In this document: one piece after another, positions 1 through 10,570 of the stretch
How positions within the stretch are numbered: the stretch's first letter is position 1
How the letters are laid out: each line of letters starts with the position of its first letter
Assembly (NCBI GenBank): GCA_913062975.1
Contig: CAJXZO010000010.1
Span: 1 to 36,941, forward strand
DNA length: 36,941 nt
Direction: 5' to 3'
Origin: an uncultured Micrococcales bacterium
GTDB taxonomy: Bacteria; Actinomycetota; Actinomycetes; Actinomycetales; Microbacteriaceae
Translations under genes and position numbers: made by a program
The notes under the pieces: generated by a model
Told to the model about the DNA's origin: nothing
Seen by the model: the letters and a program-made list of their open reading frames with translations, nothing else
Databases searched by the model: none

Positions 1-65
1 GAGGACTTGAACCTCCGACCTCTTCATTATCAGTGAAGCGCTCTAACCACCTGAGCTATAGGCCC
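1..65 (-). tRNA. tRNA-Ile (anticodon GAU), 3' end cut by window edge
   Basis: Read on the minus strand, the segment begins GGGCCTATAGCTCAG and has a D arm, an anticodon stem with the 7-nt loop CTGATAA (anticodon GAT), a variable loop and the start of the T arm (GGTTCAAGTCC). The 5' end at position 65 is set by the acceptor strand GGGCC. The last dozen or so bases (the rest of the T stem and the 3' acceptor strand) lie to the left of the window. It decodes AUC/AUU isoleucine codons. A tRNA-Ile downstream of gyrA is a common actinobacterial arrangement. Confidence 0.95.
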
Positions 66-81
66 GCAGAGCAACAGCACT

Positions 82-110
82 ACATTACCCGAAAAGCGAA
101 AGGCTGACAA
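82..110 (-). promoter_or_regulatory. Promoter for tRNA-Ile
   Basis: On the minus strand there is a -35 element TTGTCA (110-105), a 17-bp spacer and a -10 element TAATGT (87-82). This is close to the housekeeping sigma-70/SigA consensus with ideal spacing. The predicted start lies roughly 10 bp before the tRNA 5' end. The element sits in the gap between the DUF3566 gene and the tRNA, so the tRNA probably has its own promoter as well as any read-through from gyrA. Confidence 0.65.
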
Positions 111-117
111 ACCCCAA

Positions 118-513
118 TTAGTTATTGGTGAATGTTAGGCCGACCCCGCCGATCAATTTAGCAACCACGTTGAAAATACCGGCCCAAACAACAGTTAGTG
201 CTGTGTTCAGGAAAATATTGACCAGTGAGATTGTTGCTGCGGTGGACATGACGTTTTCTAAGGCAAATTCTTCGGTCAAAACAATCGGAGTCACCTCACC
301 AAAAACACTGGTTAGCAGGCCGTCGATTGAGGCGAAGAGGTTTACGCTATCCAGCACCATCCATAAAACATAAGCGGTCACCAGGGTTGCGATACCCAAT
401 GCGATGGAAGCTAAGAAGCCAAGCTTCAGCGCACTCCAAAGATCAATTGAGCGCAATCTCAGTCTTACCTGTTTGCGAGGTTCAGTAGGTGTGCGCTTTA
501 GAAAATTTGACAT
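118..513 (-). CDS. DUF3566 domain membrane protein (Rv0007-like, gyrA-linked)
   Basis: The product is 131 aa. A basic N-terminus (residues 1-25, many Arg/Lys) is followed by a hydrophobic segment at about 30-55, an extracytoplasmic-looking stretch, and a second hydrophobic segment at about 88-122. This layout and the position directly downstream of gyrA match the actinobacterial DUF3566 family, exemplified by Rv0007. No biochemical function is established for the family that I can state. The ATG follows a purine-rich AAGG site that overlaps the end of gyrA, with only a 9-bp gap, so it is probably co-transcribed with gyrB-gyrA. Family members often carry a long disordered N-terminal tail; this copy has almost none, in keeping with a reduced genome. 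Confidence 0.85.
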   Translation of the reverse strand: MSNFLKRTPTEPRKQVRLRLRSIDLWSALKLGFLASIALGIATLVTAYVLWMVLDSVNLFASIDGLLTSVFGEVTPIVLTEEFALENVMSTAATISLVNIFLNTALTVVWAGIFNVVAKLIGGVGLTFTNN

Positions 514-522
514 TGGAAAACC

Positions 523-2991
523 TTACTCCGAATCTAGGTGTCTTTCACTGTTTCGAGCAATGCTCAAAACCTGATCGTCATCTGCAAATCTAGCGAAAAC
601 AACTCCCAAGGTGTCTCTTCCCTTAGCTGGAACCTCACTAACACTGGATCTGACCACCTTGCCACTCTCCAACACTGCCAACACTTCATCGTCATCTCCA
701 ACGATCAGTGCTCCGGCTAGGTTTCCGCGTTGGTCGTTTAGCTTGGCAACCTTGATTCCAATGCCTCCGCGCTTTTGAACGCGGTAGTGCTGGGTGTGAG
801 TTCTCTTTGCATAACCACCCTGGGTGACAACAAACACATATCCTTCGGAGCCAATCACTTGAGCAGAAAGTAGCTCATCCTCATCCCGGAAGCTCATGCC
901 GATGACACCAGAAGTGTCTCGACCCATTGGTCTTAGTGATGAATTATCCGCTTTGAAGCAGATGCTCATTCCCTTTTTGGAAACCATCAGCACGAAGTCA
1001 TCTTCGCTAACCAGCATCGCGCTAATCAGTTCATCATCCTCACGAAGTTTGATGGCAATAATTCCACCTGTTCTTGCGGTGTCATAGGCATCCAGAGGTG
1101 TCTTTTTCACCAATCCACGCTTGGTTGCCAAAACCAGATATGGATACTGCTGGTAATCCTTGAGGTCGATTACTGCTGCAACTTCCTCATCAGGTTGCAT
1201 CGGAAGCAGGTTGGCTACGTGCTGACCCTTGGCATCTCTTGAGGTTTCTTGGATTTCATAGACCTTAGATCTATAAACCCGACCCTGGTTGGTGAAAAAC
1301 AGAAGCCAGTGATGAGTGGTGGTAACCATCAGTTTGCTGACAACGTCATCGGCTCTCAGATTTGCACCCTTAACACCTCTGCCTCCGCGGTGCTGTGCAC
1401 GATAATTGTCACTTCTGGTGCGCTTGATGTAGCCACCACGAGTCAATGAGACAACCATTTCCTCTTCTGGAATTAGGTCCTCGACTGAAACATCTGGGTC
1501 ATAGCCAGGAACGATTTCGGTTCTGCGCTCGTCACCGTATTTTTCGATGATCTCCACCAACTCATCGCGAACAATCTCACGCTGCTGGTTTTCATCGGCA
1601 ATGATTGCCTGGTATTCAGCAATCATTTTTTCTAACTCCGCTGCCTCGTCGATGATCTTCTGACGCTCAAGTGCTGCAAGTTGCCTCAGCTGCATGTTCA
1701 GAATTGCTCTTGCTTGTAATTCATCAATTTTCAGCATCTTGATCAGGCCATCTCTGGCATCCTCAACAGTTGCTGATTTGCGAATCAGTGCGATGACTTC
1801 ATCCAGTGCATCGAGGGCTTTTAGATAACCTCGGAGGATGTGGGCACGTTCTTCAGCCTTGCGAAGACGGAACTGGGTGCGACGAACAATAACTTCAATC
1901 TGGTGGGTTACCCAGTTGGTGATGAAACCATCCAGGCTCAGTATTCTTGGAACACCGTCAACCAGGGCCAACATGTTGGCTCCGAAGTTTTCCTGCAGCT
2001 GCGTGTATTTATAGAGGTTATTCAATACAACTCTTGCAACCGCGTCTTTTTTCAAAACAACAACTAGTCGCTGACCCGTTCTACCACTGGTCTCATCGCG
2101 GATGTCAGCAATGCCCGTGACTTTGCCTTCTTTAGCTAGCTCTGCAATTTTTAGCGCCAAGTTGTCAGGGTTTACCTGGTATGGAAGCTCGGTGACAACC
2201 AAGCAGGTCCTTCCTTGCAGTTCCTCAACTTCAACGACACCGCGCATGGTGATTGACCCACGACCGGTTCGGTAGGCATCTTCGATCCCCTTGCGACCAA
2301 GAATCTGTGCGCCGGTTGGGAAATCTGGGCCGGAGACAATCTTGATTAATTCCTCCGTGAGCGCTTCACCTTGGATGTCAGGGTTTTCGAGGTGGAAAGT
2401 TGCTGCCTTGGCAATCTCTGTCAGGTTATGAGGGGGAATGTTTGTTGCCATTCCAACAGCAATTCCAATGGAGCCATTAACCAGCAGGTTTGGAATTCTG
2501 GATGGAAGAACAGATGGTTCCTGGGTACGACCATCGTAGTTATCTTGGAAATCAACGGTTTCCTCGTCAATGTCTCTGACCATTTCCATCGATAACGGTG
2601 CCATCTTGCACTCGGTATACCTCGGTGCTGCGGCTGGGTCATTTCCGGGGGAGCCGAAGTTTCCCTGGCCTGCAACAAGCGGGTAGCGCATGTTCCAGTC
2701 TTGAACCAAACGAACCAAGGTGTCATAAATAGCGCTGTCGCCGTGAGGATGGAATTGACCCATGACGTCACCGACGACCCTGGAGCACTTGCTGAATTGC
2801 TTGTCCGGACGGTAGCCACCGTCGTACATCGCATACAAAACTCTGCGGTGAACCGGCTTTAGGCCGTCTCTGACATCGGGCAGTGCTCGCCCGACGATAA
2901 CGCTCATTGCATAGTCAAGGTAGCTTTTCTGCATTTCAAGTTGCAGATCAACCTGTTCTACATGGTCGTGTCCCTGTGTGATGTCTGTCAT
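523..2991 (-). CDS. gyrA: DNA gyrase subunit A
   Basis: This is the 822-aa breakage-reunion subunit of DNA gyrase, which with GyrB introduces negative supercoils using ATP. The N-terminal half has the winged-helix/tower domain with the catalytic tyrosine in APRYTECKM. The quinolone-determining stretch reads [10 protein letters not shown], so Ser and Asp occupy the positions linked to quinolone susceptibility in E. coli, unlike the natural Ala of M. tuberculosis. The C-terminal half is the six-bladed pinwheel, with a GyrA-box-like QHRGGRG and a second QKRGGIG. The ATG is preceded by AGGAGAGG, and the start lies 9 bp after the gyrB stop, so gyrB-gyrA is an operon. Length is normal for the family. 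Confidence 0.98.
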   Translation of the reverse strand: MTDITQGHDHVEQVDLQLEMQKSYLDYAMSVIVGRALPDVRDGLKPVHRRVLYAMYDGGYRPDKQFSKCSRVVGDVMGQFHPHGDSAIYDTLVRLVQDWNMRYPLVAGQGNFGSPGNDPAAAPRYTECKMAPLSMEMVRDIDEETVDFQDNYDGRTQEPSVLPSRIPNLLVNGSIGIAVGMATNIPPHNLTEIAKAATFHLENPDIQGEALTEELIKIVSGPDFPTGAQILGRKGIEDAYRTGRGSITMRGVVEVEELQGRTCLVVTELPYQVNPDNLALKIAELAKEGKVTGIADIRDETSGRTGQRLVVVLKKDAVARVVLNNLYKYTQLQENFGANMLALVDGVPRILSLDGFITNWVTHQIEVIVRRTQFRLRKAEERAHILRGYLKALDALDEVIALIRKSATVEDARDGLIKMLKIDELQARAILNMQLRQLAALERQKIIDEAAELEKMIAEYQAIIADENQQREIVRDELVEIIEKYGDERRTEIVPGYDPDVSVEDLIPEEEMVVSLTRGGYIKRTRSDNYRAQHRGGRGVKGANLRADDVVSKLMVTTTHHWLLFFTNQGRVYRSKVYEIQETSRDAKGQHVANLLPMQPDEEVAAVIDLKDYQQYPYLVLATKRGLVKKTPLDAYDTARTGGIIAIKLREDDELISAMLVSEDDFVLMVSKKGMSICFKADNSSLRPMGRDTSGVIGMSFRDEDELLSAQVIGSEGYVFVVTQGGYAKRTHTQHYRVQKRGGIGIKVAKLNDQRGNLAGALIVGDDDEVLAVLESGKVVRSSVSEVPAKGRDTLGVVFARFADDDQVLSIARNSERHLDSE

Positions 2992-3000
2992 GAGCCTCTC

Positions 3001-4941
<1,941 letters not shown>

Positions 4942-5033
4942 TTAGCTCCTATGTTTTTAGCACCCGTGAAAAGCGATGAGTCATCGACTTAGATTCGGGG
5001 TTACTAACGTCCCTATCCTATCTCAGACTGGCA

Positions 5034-5057
5034 AAAACACCGAGACGATGGTGTTTT
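5034..5057 (-). terminator. Intrinsic terminator after dciA
   Basis: On the minus strand an 8-bp inverted repeat AAAACACC / GGTGTTTT with an 8-nt loop is followed by a T run (GGTGTTTTTG). It starts at the dciA stop codon (5058-5056). It should end the dnaA-side operon dnaN-recF-dciA before gyrB. The A/T flanks make it partly symmetrical. Confidence 0.7.
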
Positions 5058-5532
5058 ATCCATAAGTGTCTCTTGGACCACGTCCTGGAACGGATCTGGG
5101 CCCTTTGCGCCAATTAGGAGCCTGTGGTGGATGAAACTTTATTTCTGTTATCTCTAAATCCGGATAGCGAAGATTAATCTCGCTCAAAACCTGATGTGAC
5201 ATAAGTCTCATCTGGGTTGCCCAGGCTGTGGATGAACAATCAACATGCAATGTTAGATGTTCGATGTTGTTTGGTTTGCAAGCAGTCGCAACATCCGTCC
5301 CGACTATGTCCTGCCAAGAAACAAACAGTTCGGCCTGGGCTAGTTGATTAGTCCAGTCATATTGCCCAATTACCTCATCCAGGCTGTTGGAAAGTTTTAT
5401 TGGATCTCTATGGGGATCAAAGGGTTGGGAATTGCTTTTTGTTTTTTTTGACAGTTTCTTTTGATCATAAGAAACTCGGCCAGTGACTGATTTCAACATC
5501 AGTTGGTAAAAATCTTGTGCGTAATCACTCAA
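5056..5532 (-). CDS. dciA: DciA-family helicase-loading factor (DUF721)
   Basis: The product is 158 aa with the DUF721/DciA fold in its C-terminal two-thirds: SWQDIVGTDVATACKP, then HLTLHVDCSSTAWATQMRLMSHQVLSEIN split over adjacent strands and a helix. DciA is the ancestral bacterial loader or recruiter of the replicative helicase DnaB in lineages without DnaC or DnaI. The gene sits directly after recF, as in mycobacteria (Rv0004). The start is TTG at 5532, chosen because GGAGG lies 5 bp upstream and it overlaps the recF stop by 8 bp. The N-terminal 60 residues are basic and low-complexity. A KH-like fold and a disordered arm are known for the family but are not demonstrable here. Confidence 0.9.
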   Translation of the reverse strand: MSDYAQDFYQLMLKSVTGRVSYDQKKLSKKTKSNSQPFDPHRDPIKLSNSLDEVIGQYDWTNQLAQAELFVSWQDIVGTDVATACKPNNIEHLTLHVDCSSTAWATQMRLMSHQVLSEINLRYPDLEITEIKFHPPQAPNWRKGPRSVPGRGPRDTYG

Positions 5533-6631
5533 CCTGACCTCCTGAAATGCTGAATTTATTCATAGCTGATTCAATCGGAACATCCTGTTCTACGGCTGCA
5601 GTTATCAAAACCTGTTCATAACCTGTCACAAACGAGGTAAGGGCGTCTCTTCTTGTGGTGTCTAGAACACTAAAGACATCATCCAGTATCATTACTGGCT
5701 GACCAGTATCTGAAACTTCAGAAATAAGTTCGGCGCTAGCAATCTTCAGTGACAAGGCAAGCGACCACGCCTCTCCTTGGGATGCATGTTCTTTGGCGGT
5801 GAGGCCATTGAGAGTTATTAACACTTCATCCCTGTGCGGACCAACCAGTGTTACACCACGATCGAGCTCGTTCTGTCTTTGGGTTTCTATGGTTTGTTGT
5901 AGTGATTTTTTTAGATCATCAGCTGATTGCTGATAGTTGATCTCAAAATTATTTTGTTGTTGAATCAAAATCCTGTTTTCAGCGGATGATATTTCATCGT
6001 AATTTTTTTGGATAAGCGGCAGAAGCTTGGTTATCAGTTCCTCTCTTGCGGTAATTATCTTCACCGAAAGTTCAATTAGGTTTTCGTCCCACAATCCAAG
6101 AGTGGATAAATCAACGTTTGGTTTTCCCCTAGCTGATTTCAGTAATGTATTTCTTTGTTTCAATACTCGGTCGTAATCCTGCAAGGTTTTGTAATAAGCG
6201 GGTTTTAGTTGAATCTCCAGGTTGTTTAGAAAACTTCTTCTTGTTTGGGGATCGCGCCTAATTAGGTCTATATCTTCCGGACTAAAAATCACGGAGGTGA
6301 GCAGACCCAGTATTTCGGATGACCTTTTGACTATGTTTCCATTCAGACTAAATCTGTTGGCTGCATCTTTGTTAATCTCAACCCCCAAACGAAGTGCTTT
6401 TTGGTTGTTTTCAATAACGGTGCCGATTGAAGCTGTTGTTTTATCTGATGCGATTAGTGAACTATTGGGTGATCTGTGAGACGAGAGTGTTGAGCAGAAA
6501 CTAATTGCTTCGACAAGATTGGTTTTCCCCTGTCCGTTTTTGCCAAAAAATAAATTGATTCCTGGCTTCAGCTCAAGATCAAGCTGGTCATAATTTCTAT
6601 AACTAATTAGAGATAGGGAATTAACCCGCAT
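5525..6631 (-). CDS. recF: DNA replication/repair protein RecF
   Basis: This is a 368-aa SMC-like ATPase that helps RecR/RecO load RecA at gapped DNA. The Walker A motif is GKNGQGKTNLVEA near residue 30. The signature and Walker B regions follow, with HASQGEAWSLALSLKIA and PVMILDDVFSVLD. The ATG overlaps the dnaN stop as TAATG, indicating tight translational coupling. It sits in the canonical dnaA-dnaN-recF order. Length is normal. Confidence 0.96.
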   Translation of the reverse strand: MRVNSLSLISYRNYDQLDLELKPGINLFFGKNGQGKTNLVEAISFCSTLSSHRSPNSSLIASDKTTASIGTVIENNQKALRLGVEINKDAANRFSLNGNIVKRSSEILGLLTSVIFSPEDIDLIRRDPQTRRSFLNNLEIQLKPAYYKTLQDYDRVLKQRNTLLKSARGKPNVDLSTLGLWDENLIELSVKIITAREELITKLLPLIQKNYDEISSAENRILIQQQNNFEINYQQSADDLKKSLQQTIETQRQNELDRGVTLVGPHRDEVLITLNGLTAKEHASQGEAWSLALSLKIASAELISEVSDTGQPVMILDDVFSVLDTTRRDALTSFVTGYEQVLITAAVEQDVPIESAMNKFSISGGQVE

Positions 6632-7758
6632 TAGTTTTCATCAAGCAGGTTCGGCTGTAATAGATATTTGAACTCACCGGCCTTATCGCCCTTTTCCCTA
6701 AACAGAAGTGGGCCTGGCTTAGTTGGGTTTTGAGCGTTTTTGGTGAAACCAAAACTGACGTGATCAGTGGTCATCCCGCTTAGACCATCTAATACAAATT
6801 GCGGTTTCAGTGAGACACCAATTTCTTCGCCAATTAGTTCTACATTTACATCTTCACTGGCCTGGGCGGTTTCGGACGTAATTGATTTGATGGTCGCAGA
6901 TCCTTCACCGAAGTTGTAACGAATTGGGTTATCGCCATCAACAACTAGGGAGACCCTTTTTGTCGCTTCTTCAATCTCATCAACATTTGCAATTGCTTCG
7001 TGTTCAATGTTTTCGGGGAAGAGACTTAATACTGCTGGAAAACTACCCTTTAGAAGAACGGACGTAACGCTTTTATTGTTCGCTGAAAACGCAACCATCT
7101 GTCGTTCTTCTGTTTTTTCAATTGAAACAGCCAAAGATCCTTGATTAGAAAATGTCCTTGCTATCTCTTGCAGAGTTTTTGCTGGAATTAAGACTGAATC
7201 TGTGACGGTTGATTTCCAAGGGATTGATTTGACTGCAACCCTGTAACGGTCGGTTGCTACAAGATTTAGGGAATCGTTTTTTGATTCCAATAAAACGCCA
7301 GTTAGAACCGGAGTTACGTCTTCTTTTGATGCAGCATGGGCAACCTGAGTTACAGCTTGTGAAAAGACATGACCATCAACCTCACCACTTGTTTCTGGAA
7401 GTGTTGGTAAATCTGGATATTCAGAGGTGGGCATTGTCAAAAGATTGAATTTAGCTGAGGCGGAAGTGACATTCACTTTGTTATCAACTAGGTCAAAAGA
7501 AACTTGATCTTTAGGAAGTTTGTTGATGATCTCAGAGAGAAGCTTCCCTAAAACCAAAACCGTTCCTTCTGTCGAAACATTCGCCTTGACAGTTGATTTA
7601 GCCGATACCTCATAGTCAAAAACAGAGAGAGTTATTTCATTGTTTTTTGCCTCAATGAGCACACCGGAAAGTATTGGAAGAGAAGCCCTCTGTGGCAGCA
7701 GACGAACAACGAAGTTCACTGCTTCTGCAATAACGTCTCTATCAGCTTCGAATTTCAA
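6631..7758 (-). CDS. dnaN: DNA polymerase III sliding clamp (beta subunit)
   Basis: This is the 375-aa ring-forming processivity clamp, with three successive clamp domains: N-terminal residues to about 120, the middle to about 245, and a C-terminal domain ending in FKYLLQPNLL. The terminal segment resembles the usual YLLMPVR region but reads LLQPN. The start is TTG at 7758 with a GGGG-type site 6 bp upstream; no ATG gives a full N-terminal strand. It is separated from dnaA by the 346-bp oriC spacer and is followed by recF with a 1-bp overlap. Confidence 0.97.
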   Translation of the reverse strand: MKFEADRDVIAEAVNFVVRLLPQRASLPILSGVLIEAKNNEITLSVFDYEVSAKSTVKANVSTEGTVLVLGKLLSEIINKLPKDQVSFDLVDNKVNVTSASAKFNLLTMPTSEYPDLPTLPETSGEVDGHVFSQAVTQVAHAASKEDVTPVLTGVLLESKNDSLNLVATDRYRVAVKSIPWKSTVTDSVLIPAKTLQEIARTFSNQGSLAVSIEKTEERQMVAFSANNKSVTSVLLKGSFPAVLSLFPENIEHEAIANVDEIEEATKRVSLVVDGDNPIRYNFGEGSATIKSITSETAQASEDVNVELIGEEIGVSLKPQFVLDGLSGMTTDHVSFGFTKNAQNPTKPGPLLFREKGDKAGEFKYLLQPNLLDEN

Positions 7759-8104
7759 ATTTTCCCCTTGGATTTCAGAAATCTAATCTTGGCACATTTA
7801 TCTAAAAGTTGGCTTTTGTTTCTACTCACCTGGTTTTACACAGATCTAGATTGATATCAAAGTAGAAAATTTAACTTAATAAAAACAATAACCTTTGTTG
7901 AATGTGTTGATAACTTATAAGAAGCCAGTTTTTTCCTAATAACTACATTTTTGTAATTTGTTGAACTAGCTGTTGATAAAACTGGGGATAAGTTTAGGGC
8001 CTGTGGACAAATATATACTTATCAACAATTTTGGGTATTTTTTAGGGGTCATCTACACAATCAACATGGGTTATGCACAAGTTATCCACAGGATATTTAT
8101 AAAA
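7759..8104. other. oriC: oriC: DnaA-box cluster and AT-rich region between dnaN and dnaA
   Basis: The gap contains no gene. DnaA-box matches (consensus TTATCCACA or its complement) are TGTTGATAA at 7905-7913 and 7971-7979, TGGGGATAA 7983-7991, TGTGGACAA 8002-8010, TTATCAACA 8019-8027, TTATGCACA 8071-8079 and the perfect TTATCCACA 8082-8090. A very AT-rich stretch at about 7861-7900, plus T-rich DNA at 7928-7960, is a candidate DNA-unwinding element. The location between dnaA and dnaN is the classical actinobacterial origin. A further four boxes lie upstream of dnaA (9516-9600). Confidence 0.92.
7833..7860 (-). promoter_or_regulatory. Candidate promoter for dnaN
   Basis: On the minus strand TTGATA (7860-7855), a 16-bp spacer and TAAAAC (7838-7833) form a plausible SigA promoter about 75 bp before dnaN. 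The -35 element lies in the palindrome TTGATATCAA. The spacing is slightly short and the -10 element is imperfect, so this is tentative. Confidence 0.35.
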
Positions 8105-9496
8105 CTATTTAGCGGACTTTTCCACTCTGTCGATGATTTCTGATACCTGGTTATAGATATAACGTCTTTCCCGCATCATTTTGCTTATTTTTTTTGTGGC
8201 ATACATAACGGTTGTGTGATCCCTGTTCCCAAAAAGGTTTCCTATTTTGGGAAGAGATAGGTCAGTTTTTTCCCTGCATATGTGCATCGCTATCTGTCTA
8301 GCAAGTGCAATTGCCTGTTGCCTTCCAGATCCGAATATGTCATCAACACTTATTTTGTAGTAATCGGCTGTTGCATTAATAATGGCGATAGGGTCAACGG
8401 TGCCATCTAAACCTAGGGGAACAACATCTTTCAAGACTGTTTGAACCAGGTTTATGTCAATGGTTGACTTATTTAGGTTGGCATAGGCGGTGACACGGAT
8501 GAGTGTGCCTTCTAATTCCCTAATGTTTGAAGACACCCGTGCGGCCATGAATTCAATCACATCGTCTGGGATGTCAAAGTTTTCGTTTTCAGCTTTTTTC
8601 CTGAGAATTGCAACTCTTGTCTCAAACTCAGGAGCCTGAATGTCTGTTAGAAGTCCCCACTCAAACCTGGATAGCATTCTTTCTTCAAAACCGGTGAGTT
8701 GTTTGGGTGGGACATCTGATGTGACAACAACCTGTTTATTGTGCCCATGGAGACTGTTGAAGGTGTGAAAGAAAGCCTCCTGGGTTTGATCTTTTCCCTG
8801 CAGGAACTGAATATCGTCAATCAGCAGAATATCGATATCTCTGTAGTGAGCCTGGAACTCATTTGTTTGATTGTTCTGAATAGCACTAATAAAACTGTTA
8901 GTGAATTCTTCACTGGACACATACTGGACCTTCACTCTTGGGTATAAGTGTTTGGCGTAGTGGCCAATGGCATGCAGGAGGTGAGTTTTCCCCAAACCCG
9001 AAGCACCATAGATAAACAATGGGTTATACGCCTGGGCCGGCGCTTCGGCAACCGCGAAGGCAGCAGCGTGGGCAAACCTGTTGCTTCCTCCGGTGACGAA
9101 GTTTTCAAAACTGTATTTTGGGTTTAGACCAATTACATCTGACGTTTGAACTGGACCAGTCGCTGGATCAGCCTCAGATGCTTTTGCCTGCAACCAGTTT
9201 GGCTCCGACTCCTCAGGCAATTCTTTTTCAATGCTCGGGTTTATTACCACCGCAAAAGTGGACGGGCCGCCAAATTCAGCTAGCTCTTGGAGGGCATCCT
9301 GAATGGGTCCGTTCAGCTTGGTTTCGATCATTGATCTGGTTAAGTCGTTGGGAACTTCTAAATAGAGAGTCTCTCCAAGAATTCCTTTTGGTTCCGCAAG
9401 GGATATAAACCCAACCATCTGTGGTGTAATTCGTGGATCTGAGGAGATGCTGTTGACGAGCGAGTCCCAGATTGAACTCATTTGTTCGTCAGCCAT
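8105..9496 (-). CDS. dnaA: Chromosomal replication initiator DnaA
   Basis: This is the 463-aa AAA+ initiator that binds DnaA boxes and opens oriC. Domain I starts MADEQMSSIWDSLV. A short linker follows, then domain III with Walker A GASGLGKTH, Walker B ILLIDDIQFLQG and sensor motifs. Domain IV is a helix-turn-helix with the DnaA signature in GNRDHTTVMYATKKI. The open frame extends upstream to 9601, but the extra 35 residues run through DnaA boxes and are not DnaA-like. The ATG at 9496 is therefore chosen, with AGGGAC a few bases upstream. The linker domain II is short compared with high-GC actinobacteria. Confidence 0.97.
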   Translation of the reverse strand: MADEQMSSIWDSLVNSISSDPRITPQMVGFISLAEPKGILGETLYLEVPNDLTRSMIETKLNGPIQDALQELAEFGGPSTFAVVINPSIEKELPEESEPNWLQAKASEADPATGPVQTSDVIGLNPKYSFENFVTGGSNRFAHAAAFAVAEAPAQAYNPLFIYGASGLGKTHLLHAIGHYAKHLYPRVKVQYVSSEEFTNSFISAIQNNQTNEFQAHYRDIDILLIDDIQFLQGKDQTQEAFFHTFNSLHGHNKQVVVTSDVPPKQLTGFEERMLSRFEWGLLTDIQAPEFETRVAILRKKAENENFDIPDDVIEFMAARVSSNIRELEGTLIRVTAYANLNKSTIDINLVQTVLKDVVPLGLDGTVDPIAIINATADYYKISVDDIFGSGRQQAIALARQIAMHICREKTDLSLPKIGNLFGNRDHTTVMYATKKISKMMRERRYIYNQVSEIIDRVEKSAK

Positions 9497-9515
9497 TCTG
9501 TCCCTGTCATTAGAG

Positions 9516-9601
9516 TTATCCACAGTTTTCTGTCTAAAAAACTGATTTCTGTGTATAAGTATTACGTGATTGTGTATAACTTGGCTTACAGTTATCCCCA
9601 A
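9516..9601 (-). promoter_or_regulatory. dnaA upstream region: four DnaA boxes and candidate promoter
   Basis: Four boxes lie in the dnaA leader: TTATCCACA 9516-9524, TGTGTATAA 9550-9558 and 9571-9579, and TTATCCCCA 9592-9600. A candidate dnaA promoter on the minus strand is TTGGGG (9601-9596), a 17-bp spacer and TATACA (9578-9573), so boxes overlap both promoter elements. This fits DnaA autoregulation, a second half of a bipartite origin, or both. The box matches are direct observation; the promoter is tentative. Confidence 0.6.
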
Positions 9602-9712
9602 GCCATTGCGTCATTCAACAGCATCTTGGGATAAAAAATCAAATTATTTGGCGTGTCTTTCAACTTGATATAGAAGGTTCTGTGTTAGCAGCTGTGAAGT
9701 TCCACAATTTGA

Positions 9713-9742
9713 TTGACTTGGAATGTCGCTATGGCGTATGTT
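9713..9742 (+). promoter_or_regulatory. Promoter for the rpmH-rnpA operon
   Basis: TTGACT (9713-9718), an 18-bp spacer and TATGTT (9737-9742) form a good SigA-type promoter about 45 bp before rpmH, pointing away from dnaA. Apart from this promoter and a minus-strand leader for dnaA, I see nothing else in the non-coding stretch 9602-9788. Confidence 0.6.
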
Positions 9743-9788
9743 TAAGCGGTTGTTCCAAGGGCAGCAAAGTTTTTAGTGAGGATTTCAA

Positions 9789-9926
9789 GTGACTAAGCGA
9801 ACATATCAACCAAATAATCGCAAGCGTGCGAAGAACCATGGTTTCAGGGCGAGAATGCGGACCCGTGCCGGCCGTGCCATTTTGGCTGCTCGTCGTCGCA
9901 AGGGTCGCGGCGAACTCAGCGCATAA
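9789..9926 (+). CDS. rpmH: 50S ribosomal protein L34
   Basis: This is a 45-aa, extremely basic protein matching L34 along its whole length ([19 protein letters not shown], then [19 protein letters not shown]). It binds 23S rRNA. The start is GTG at 9789 with a GAGG site about 7 bp upstream; L34 normally starts with the TKRTYQP segment, which fixes the start. The gene heads the classical rpmH-rnpA-yidD-yidC order found opposite dnaA. Confidence 0.97.
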   Translation: MTKRTYQPNNRKRAKNHGFRARMRTRAGRAILAARRRKGRGELSA

Positions 9927-9933
9927 ATAGCTA

Positions 9934-10272
9934 ATGATTCCTCGCGCTAACCGCTTGCGCGATTCCAAAGAGTTTCGCCAGATTTCTAGATTTGGCAAAA
10001 AACACCGAACCCCTATTCTGACTATGTCTGCAGTATCTTCTTCTGATCCTCTCGGCAGATATGGCTTTGTTGTTCCCAAGAGAGTTGGGAACGCGGTTTA
10101 TAGAAACCTCATAAAACGAAGAATGCGTTCAGCTTGCCTGGAGCTTATGAATTCCAAACCCGGTTTGGATGTGGTTCTACGAGCAGAGAAAGCAGCCCTT
10201 GACCTTGCCTATTCAGATTTAGTTGCAGAGATATCCACTGGTCTAAATCAGATTAGGGAGAAGCTCAAGTGA
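9934..10272 (+). CDS. rnpA: Ribonuclease P protein component
   Basis: This is the 112-aa basic protein subunit of RNase P, which matures tRNA 5' ends together with the M1 RNA. The signature stretch is GNAVYRNLIKRRMR, the RNR-type motif. The N-terminus IPRANRLRDSKEFRQI is typical. The ATG lies 7 bp after the rpmH stop. The 3' end overlaps yidD by 4 bp (GTGA). Length is normal for actinobacteria. Confidence 0.95.
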   Translation: MIPRANRLRDSKEFRQISRFGKKHRTPILTMSAVSSSDPLGRYGFVVPKRVGNAVYRNLIKRRMRSACLELMNSKPGLDVVLRAEKAALDLAYSDLVAEISTGLNQIREKLK

Positions 10273-10568
10273 CAGGTTTGAAATTTATTGTCCTGATTCC
10301 TAGAAACATCATCGTTGCTTTTTTGCTTGTTTATAGAAAACTGATCAGTCCTTTATATGGAAATGTCTGCAGATATTACCCCTCGTGCTCGGCTTACGCC
10401 CTTGGAAGTTTTCAGCATTTAGGGGTGATTAGGGGATTTCCCGTCTCATCATGGAGAATACTCAGGTGTAATCCCTGGTCCGATGGCGGCATCGATGATT
10501 TCAAAACTGGACCAGGCTGGATTCAGGTAACTGAACTAGGATTTGTTATTCCAAGGAAAAAAGGGTAA
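10269..10568 (+). CDS. yidD: YidD membrane protein insertion efficiency factor
   Basis: The 99-aa product has the family core CRYYPSCSAYALGSF followed by RILRCNPWSDGGIDDF, with three cysteines. The N-terminus is an amphipathic or hydrophobic helix (IIVAFLLVYRKLISPLYG). YidD is thought to help YidC or Sec insert inner-membrane proteins. The GTG start overlaps the rnpA stop (GTGA), and yidC follows after 2 bp, so the genes are translationally coupled. Confidence 0.94.
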   Translation: MTGLKFIVLIPRNIIVAFLLVYRKLISPLYGNVCRYYPSCSAYALGSFQHLGVIRGFPVSSWRILRCNPWSDGGIDDFKTGPGWIQVTELGFVIPRKKG

Positions 10569-10570
10569 CC

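Noticed and set aside
2421-2834. 137-aa minus-strand ORF inside gyrA
   Set aside because: It is an alternative frame of gyrA with no recognisable domain.
9497-9601. N-terminal extension of DnaA to 9601
   Set aside because: The added 35 residues are translated DnaA boxes without DnaA similarity, and the family N-terminus begins at MADEQ.
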